Shown here: piece by piece, positions 5,060-9,123 of the stretch
Position numbering within the stretch: the first letter of the stretch is position 1
Layout of the letters: every line of letters starts with the position of its first letter
DNA from: Fen-1077 sp050014355
Lineage (GTDB): Bacteria; Chloroflexota; Dehalococcoidia; Dehalococcoidales; RBG-16-60-22
Length of the DNA: 9,123 bases
Assembly: GCA_050014355.1 (NCBI GenBank)
Contig: JBEKDL010000073.1
Span: 1-9,123 of the forward strand
Reading direction: 5' to 3'
Program-made: the position numbers and the translations under genes
Notes under the pieces: generated by a model
Seen by the model: the letters and a program-made list of their open reading frames with translations, nothing else
Databases searched by the model: none
What the model was told of the DNA's origin: nothing

Positions 5060-6163
5060 GTGAGCGACTTGTTTTCCGAGACGAATATCAGAAATTTGAG
5101 GATTAAGAACAGGATTGTGATGCCGCCCATGGTCTCTTTCGATTTGAACCGGGAAGACGGGCTGGTCACTGAAAAAAATGTGAAGCATTATGAGGCCAGG
5201 GCCAAGGGTGGTGTGGGGCTGATCATCGTGGAAGCCACCTGCGTACGTAAAAACGGGCGCCTGGCAGACAGACAACTGGGACTGTGGTCTGATGCACATA
5301 TCGAGGGGTTCAGCCGGATTGCCGGGGCCTGCCATCAATACGGCAGCCGGGTCCTGGTCCAGATTCACCATGCCGGTTTGTTAGCTCCCCCGAGTGTTTC
5401 CAGCGATAGAGTTGCCCCCTCGGATTTTCAAGGTCAATCGAATGTAAACGGGCTAAATCTGTCCGCGCGGGCCTTGACCCTTGAAGAGATTAAGTCCATT
5501 CAGGCTGATTTTATCGCCGCAGCCGTTCGGACCGAAAAAGCCGGCGCGGATGGTATCGAACTCCATGGCGCCCACGGCTATTTGATTAACCAGTTTCTCT
5601 CGCCATTTGTTAACCGGAGAAAGGACTCTCACGGAGGTGACCTGGAAGGCAGAACACGGTTTGCCACCGAGCTTATCGCCGGGATAAGGAAAGTCACCGG
5701 GAAAGATTTCATCATCGGATGCCGCATGGGCAGCGACGAACCGGACCTGCCAACCGGGATTAAGATCGCCCAAAGGCTGGAAAAGAGCGGGGTTGACGTG
5801 CTGCATATCTCCTATGGCATGACCACTGTTATCAAGACCGATGTGGCTGAATCTCAGCCGGTCCCGCCGGATTTTAAATATAATTGGATCGTCTACGGCG
5901 GAACTCAGATAAAAAGAAACGTTAAGATCCCCGTGATCGTGGTGAACGGCATTCGAACGCCGGAACAGGCTGATTATCTCATCGCGCATAACCTGGCCGA
6001 TTTTGTTGCCCTTGGCAAAGGTTTACTGATTGACCCGGAATGGGCGAACAAAGCACAAAATAAGCAAAATGTCATCGCCTGCCTGGACTGCAAGGATTGC
6101 GCTATTTATAGGCCCGGCGGCTGCCCGCAAATAAAACCGGGGCCAAAGAAAGCAGCCGGCTAA
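5060..6163 (+). CDS. NADH:flavin oxidoreductase, old yellow enzyme/enoate-reductase type
   Basis: A 367-residue FMN-dependent TIM-barrel oxidoreductase that reduces activated C=C bonds in the known family. Barrel landmarks are IKNRIVMPPM (15-24), LVQIHHAG (99-106), and the signature GIELHGAHGYLINQFLSP (165-182) with H169 and H172. NRRKD..GG (185-193) and ALGKGLLIDPEWANKA (317-332, phosphate-binding end) follow. After the barrel four cysteines, C341, C344, C347 and C355 (CxxCxxC-x7-C), recall the [4Fe-4S] site of 2,4-dienoyl-CoA reductase and 2-enoate reductase, but the FAD/NAD domains that follow in those enzymes are absent. Electrons must therefore come from a separate donor, or the cluster serves another purpose. 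The start is GTG, 5 bases after CGGAGG at 5049-5054. It follows the radical SAM gene by 41 bases and is likely the second gene of that operon. The substrate is unknown. Confidence 0.92.
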   Translation: MSDLFSETNIRNLRIKNRIVMPPMVSFDLNREDGLVTEKNVKHYEARAKGGVGLIIVEATCVRKNGRLADRQLGLWSDAHIEGFSRIAGACHQYGSRVLVQIHHAGLLAPPSVSSDRVAPSDFQGQSNVNGLNLSARALTLEEIKSIQADFIAAAVRTEKAGADGIELHGAHGYLINQFLSPFVNRRKDSHGGDLEGRTRFATELIAGIRKVTGKDFIIGCRMGSDEPDLPTGIKIAQRLEKSGVDVLHISYGMTTVIKTDVAESQPVPPDFKYNWIVYGGTQIKRNVKIPVIVVNGIRTPEQADYLIAHNLADFVALGKGLLIDPEWANKAQNKQNVIACLDCKDCAIYRPGGCPQIKPGPKKAAG

Positions 6164-6177
6164 AACGTAGGCCTCTT

Positions 6178-6196
6178 TTGCCTCAAGCAGAGGCAA
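6178..6196 (+). terminator. Hairpin downstream of the flavoprotein gene
   Basis: TTGCCTC (6178-6184) pairs with GAGGCAA (6190-6196) around a 5-base AAGCA loop, followed by a poor U-tract (TATTTCC). It sits 14 bases after the stop. It probably acts as a weak terminator or 3'-end stabilising hairpin ahead of the stronger element at 6210. Confidence 0.5.
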
Positions 6197-6204
6197 TATT
6201 TCCG

Positions 6205-6248
6205 AAAAAAAGAGGGGGTTTTCACCCCCTCTTATAAATACTTTTTTT
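6205..6248. terminator. Bidirectional rho-independent terminator between convergent genes
   Basis: A 9-bp perfect stem, AAGAGGGGG (6210-6218) with CCCCCTCTT (6225-6233), closes a TTTTCA loop. Read on the minus strand it is directly followed by a T-run (complement of A6205-6210), a classical terminator for gyrA, which ends 21 bases before the stem. Read on the plus strand the T-run (6242-6248) comes 9 bases after the stem, a weaker terminator for the flavoprotein operon. Confidence 0.88.
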
Positions 6249-6253
6249 GTTAT

Positions 6254-8698
6254 CTACTCTTCAAAGGCGGTGATGGCTACCAGCTTATCGCCTTCTTCCA
6301 GCGTCATGACGCGGACGCCCTGGGTGCTGCGGCCTTGAGTCGTGATGCCCTTCCTCGGGTCTTTTTCCTTCACCGGCGTCAGGGTCACCATGCCTTCCGC
6401 AGATATCAGCATCACCTGCATTTTCTCGTTAACAACCCTCGCGGCGGTAATCTCGCCCGTTTTTTCGACAATCCTGAAAGTTCTGACGCCGCCACCGGCT
6501 CGGTGCTGCCGCGGATATTCAGATAGCGGCGTGATTTTTCCGTAGCCTTTTTCAGAGACCACCAGCAGGTTACTCTCCGGGTCTACCCGGTCCATGCTGA
6601 TGACGGCATCGCCTTCAGAAAGGCGCATGGCGCGCACGCCCCCGCTCGTCCGCGAGGCCGCCCGGAGGGCGGAAACACTAAAGCAAATGGACTGCCCCTG
6701 ACGCGTGACCAGGATGACATCGTCTTTGTCGGTAACCAGGCAGACGGAAACCAGCTCGTCTTTCGGAGCCAGGTCCATAGCGATAAGCCCGCTGCTCCGC
6801 ACCACGCTGAAGTTATCCACCGCAGTCTTCTTTATCTCGCCCAACTTGGTGGTCATGACCATATAACTCCCCGGTTGAAAACCGGTAGTGGCCACCAGCG
6901 CGGTAACTTTTTCGCCCTCGATAATCGAAAGCAGGTTGATAATCGCCAGGCCCTTGGAAATCCGTGAGCTGCCGGCGGGTATTTCATGGCATTTCAGGTA
7001 AAACACCTTGCCGCGGTCGGTGAAGAAAAACAGGTCGTCGTGCGTATCGGCCACGGTAAGCTGCATCACAGCATCCAGCTCGCGGGTCACCTGGGCGATA
7101 ATGCCCTTGCCGCCGCGGTGCTGTAAGGAGTAGTTGCGGGAGGCTACCCGCTTGATGAAGCCCCGACTGGAGAGAGTCACTACCACTCTCTCGTGCGGGA
7201 TGAGGTCTTCCTCGGTAAACTCGAGCGCCCCCTGCTCCAGGATTGAGGTACGGCGCTCGTCCCCGTATTTGGTCTTGAGTTCCGCGATATCCTGCTTAAT
7301 AAGGGCGAGAATCCGCCGGGGATTGGCGAGCAGGTCTTCAAGGTAAGCAATGGTCTTCACGACCTCGGCGTATTCGTCCAGTATTTTCTGTCGTTCCAGG
7401 CTGGCCAGGCGGCGCAGCTGCATATCGAGGATGGCCTGGGCCTGAAGCTGACTTAAACCGAAGCCAGTCATAAGGTTTTTACGGGCGGCTTCAGCCGTCT
7501 CGGAACTGCGTATCGCCTTGATTATCGCGTCGATGTTATCCAGCGCTATTTTGAGGCCTTCCAGGATATGGGCCCTGGCCTTGGCGTTTTTTAAATCGTA
7601 CTTGGAACGCCGGGTGATTACCTGGTGGCGGAAATCGATATGATGCTGGAGGATTTCCTTCAAGCTCAAGACCCGGGGCTGGCCGTCCACCAAGGCCAAC
7701 ATGTTGACGAAGAAGGAGGACTGCATCGCGGTGAATTTAAACAGGCTGTTGAGCACCTTCTGCGGTTCGGACTCCCTTTTCAGCTCGATGACAACGCGCA
7801 TGCCCTGGCGGTCGGACTCGTCACGCAGGTCGCTGATGCCTTCTATTCTCTTATCTTTGACCAGCTCGGCGATATCCTCGATAAGGGCGGCCTTGTTCGT
7901 CTGGTAAGGGAGTTCATTGATGATAATCTGGCGGCGGCCGGTGGTGGCGGTGGGGCTGCTGATATGCGCCTTGGCCCGCACTACGATTTTACCGTGGCCG
8001 GTGGCGTAGGCGTTCCGGATGCCTTCCATTCCCTGGATGATGCCGGCCGTTGGAAAGTCCGGCCCTTTAACGAACCGGCCAAGCTCCTCGACCGTGGCCT
8101 GGGGGTTATCGACAAGATGGCCGATAGCATCGCAGATCTCACCCAGGTTGTGCGGCGGGATATTGGTGGCCATACCTACGGCAATACCGGAGCTGCCGTT
8201 TACCAGCAGGTTGGGCAGACGGGCGGGGAGAACGGTGGGTTCCTGGAGGCTGTCATCGAAGTTGGGGATAAAGTCGACAGTCTCTTTTTCAATATCGACG
8301 AGCATTTCCTCGGCGATTTTCGCCAGGCGGGCTTCAGTGTAGCGCATGGCGGCCGGAGGGTCGTTATCAACACTGCCGAAGTTGCCCTGGCCGTCCACCA
8401 GCGGGTAGCGCATGGAAAAGTCCTGCGCCATGCGCACCATGGCATCGTAGACCGAGCTATCGCCGTGGGGATGGTACTTGCCCAGCACCTCTCCGACGAT
8501 ACGGGCGCTTTTGCGGTGCGGGCCGCTGGGCCGTAAGCCCATGTCGTTCATGGCGTAAAGGATGCGGCGGTGCACCGGCTTCAAACCGTCCCTCACGTCC
8601 GGCAATGCCCTGGCTACGATGACGCTCATCGCATAATCGAGGTAAGAACCTCGCATTTCATCTTCAATGTTGACTGGCTTCACTGTGCCCGATACCAT
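6254..8698 (-). CDS. gyrA: DNA gyrase subunit A
   Basis: The 814-residue A subunit of DNA gyrase, which with GyrB introduces negative supercoils using ATP. The breakage-reunion domain spans about 10-495: the quinolone region HPHGDSSVYDAMVRM has S81 and D85 (E. coli S83 and D87 equivalents, both wild type), and R119-Y120 in MRYTEARL is the catalytic tyrosine. The C-terminal DNA-wrapping beta-pinwheel (about 500-814) begins with a GyrA box QHRGGKG at 526-532, with His in place of the usual Arg/Lys at its second position; a recognisable box favours GyrA over ParC. There is no long acidic tail. ATG lies 11 bases after GGAGG (complement of 8710-8714), a little far, but an in-frame TAG just upstream leaves no earlier start. 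The ribosome binding site overlaps the stop of the upstream acidic-tailed frame, so translational coupling is likely. It ends at the bidirectional terminator. gyrB is not in the window. Confidence 0.97.
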   Translation of the reverse strand: MVSGTVKPVNIEDEMRGSYLDYAMSVIVARALPDVRDGLKPVHRRILYAMNDMGLRPSGPHRKSARIVGEVLGKYHPHGDSSVYDAMVRMAQDFSMRYPLVDGQGNFGSVDNDPPAAMRYTEARLAKIAEEMLVDIEKETVDFIPNFDDSLQEPTVLPARLPNLLVNGSSGIAVGMATNIPPHNLGEICDAIGHLVDNPQATVEELGRFVKGPDFPTAGIIQGMEGIRNAYATGHGKIVVRAKAHISSPTATTGRRQIIINELPYQTNKAALIEDIAELVKDKRIEGISDLRDESDRQGMRVVIELKRESEPQKVLNSLFKFTAMQSSFFVNMLALVDGQPRVLSLKEILQHHIDFRHQVITRRSKYDLKNAKARAHILEGLKIALDNIDAIIKAIRSSETAEAARKNLMTGFGLSQLQAQAILDMQLRRLASLERQKILDEYAEVVKTIAYLEDLLANPRRILALIKQDIAELKTKYGDERRTSILEQGALEFTEEDLIPHERVVVTLSSRGFIKRVASRNYSLQHRGGKGIIAQVTRELDAVMQLTVADTHDDLFFFTDRGKVFYLKCHEIPAGSSRISKGLAIINLLSIIEGEKVTALVATTGFQPGSYMVMTTKLGEIKKTAVDNFSVVRSSGLIAMDLAPKDELVSVCLVTDKDDVILVTRQGQSICFSVSALRAASRTSGGVRAMRLSEGDAVISMDRVDPESNLLVVSEKGYGKITPLSEYPRQHRAGGGVRTFRIVEKTGEITAARVVNEKMQVMLISAEGMVTLTPVKEKDPRKGITTQGRSTQGVRVMTLEEGDKLVAITAFEE

Positions 8699-8713
8699 GT
8701 CTAGAGTATCCTC

Positions 8714-9123
8714 CTAGTCTTCTTCATTTCCGTTGTCATCGACGCCCTCGGCTTCCTCGGGCAATACCTCGATTTCATCGCCGCCGATTATCGTATAGCC
8801 GGACTCCTCCTCCTCTCCCTCTCCTTCAACATCTTATCGGTGGCGTAAGCGCGGAACTCCTCCATCCCTTTCGGGGGGAAGGACAGCTTGCCGGCCTGGC
8901 TCGGGTGCTGGGACGTCTCTCGTATCATGACCGTCATCCCGTCGGCGGTGGACCTCACGACCGTGGCCGAATACTGGTTGCCACCCTGCATCAGGCGGGC
9001 AATCCGTTGTGCATGCTTCGCTTCCACCCGTCCGATGTATCCACCGCGGCTGCTCTACACCGTGAGGACCGAACCAGCGGCTTTTAAGACTACCCTGTCG
9101 CCGGCGACCACGTAGGCGCGTTT
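8714..9123 (-). pseudogene. Interrupted HIRAN-like gene upstream of gyrA (in-frame TAG plus 3' frameshift, runs off the edge)
   Basis: Read on the minus strand from the right edge, one frame gives AYVVAGDRVVLK...GSVLTV, then TAG (9055-9057), then SSRGGYIGRVEAKHAQRIAR. A single base change at the TAG (to a Tyr codon) would join these into one coherent HIRAN-type segment, whose hallmark is a GYI/V-x-R turn followed by an A-x-x-I/L-A-x-L-M helix. Later the frame ends at TAA 8788-8790, but in the -1 frame after a purine-rich run (complement of 8804-8828) an acidic tail continues: SGYTIIGGDEIEVLPEEAEG and then DDNGNEED, stop TAG at 8714-8716. That tail lacks any start codon of its own before the run, so a lost base is the simplest explanation. 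Two lesions suggest a pseudogene or low-quality sequence at an assembly end. The HIRAN assignment is tentative. Confidence 0.5.
8788..9027 (-). CDS. Largest intact frame of the HIRAN-like gene (79 residues)
   Basis: Taken at face value this GTG-started frame encodes 79 residues: AKHAQRIARLMQGGNQYSA near the N-terminus, MTVMIRETS in the middle and LSFPPKGMEEFRAYATDKML towards the end, then a basic tail ERERRRSPAIR that looks like out-of-frame translation. The GTG has no convincing ribosome binding site at normal distance, and it cuts off the GGYIGR motif encoded immediately upstream in the same frame (9028-9045). I therefore think this is the middle of a larger, broken gene, not a complete protein. 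HIRAN domains bind DNA ends or occur with DNA repair and replication factors, which would fit a position next to gyrA, but the assignment is tentative. There is no signal peptide or membrane segment. Confidence 0.5.
   Translation of the reverse strand: MEAKHAQRIARLMQGGNQYSATVVRSTADGMTVMIRETSQHPSQAGKLSFPPKGMEEFRAYATDKMLKERERRRSPAIR

Noticed and set aside
5453..5989. 178-residue minus-strand frame opposite the flavoprotein gene
   Set aside because: Antisense to the conserved FMN barrel signatures; no independent evidence.
7625..8536. 303-residue plus-strand open frame opposite gyrA
   Set aside because: It lies wholly antisense to the conserved GyrA breakage-reunion domain, has no ribosome binding site, and its composition is that expected of the complement of a GC-rich gene.
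8788..8828. Programmed -1 frameshift at the GA-rich run
   Set aside because: No X-XXY-YYZ slippery heptamer or downstream structure is visible; a lost base or gene decay is simpler, particularly given the separate in-frame TAG.

Overview
The window looks like a piece of a moderately GC-rich anaerobic bacterial chromosome, most likely from the Chloroflexota (Dehalococcoidia-like). This placement is an inference. It rests on the GyrA sequence style, a TIGR03960-type radical SAM protein, a leaderless arylsulfotransferase-like protein, an FMN enzyme with a cysteine cluster, frequent GTG/TTG starts, and short palindromic repeats crowding the spacers. No rRNA or tRNA gene is visible to confirm it.

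Layout, left to right. Positions 1-231 hold no supportable gene but end in a good promoter. Positions 232-1280 are an AT-rich two-gene operon: a Panacea/DUF4065 (SocA-like) antitoxin-type protein, then, 2 bases later, a 144-residue protein with a PemK/MazF-like look. This is a probable toxin-antitoxin cassette whose composition is unlike the GC-rich genes to its right. Positions 1281-1587 are a spacer with three inverted repeats and the promoter of the next gene. Positions 1588-2982 encode an arylsulfotransferase-like beta-propeller protein without a signal peptide. Positions 2983-3200 carry two related dispersed repeats and another promoter. Positions 3201-5018 (radical SAM, B12-domain type, TIGR03960-like) and 5060-6163 (old yellow enzyme/enoate-reductase-type flavoprotein) form a likely operon. 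Two hairpins at 6178-6248 end it and also terminate gyrA arriving from the other side. gyrA occupies 6254-8698 on the minus strand. Upstream of it, to the right edge, lies a HIRAN-like reading frame with an in-frame TAG and an apparent 3' frameshift; its acidic tail ends inside the gyrA ribosome binding site.

Functionally the window mixes housekeeping (gyrA), anaerobic redox or radical chemistry (radical SAM, flavoprotein), an accessory sulfotransferase-like gene and an accessory toxin-antitoxin pair. The best candidates for new biology are the Panacea pair with its little-characterised partner and a seven-base-arm palindrome that occurs both in a spacer and inside the arylsulfotransferase coding sequence. 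The damaged HIRAN-like gene coupled to gyrA comes next.
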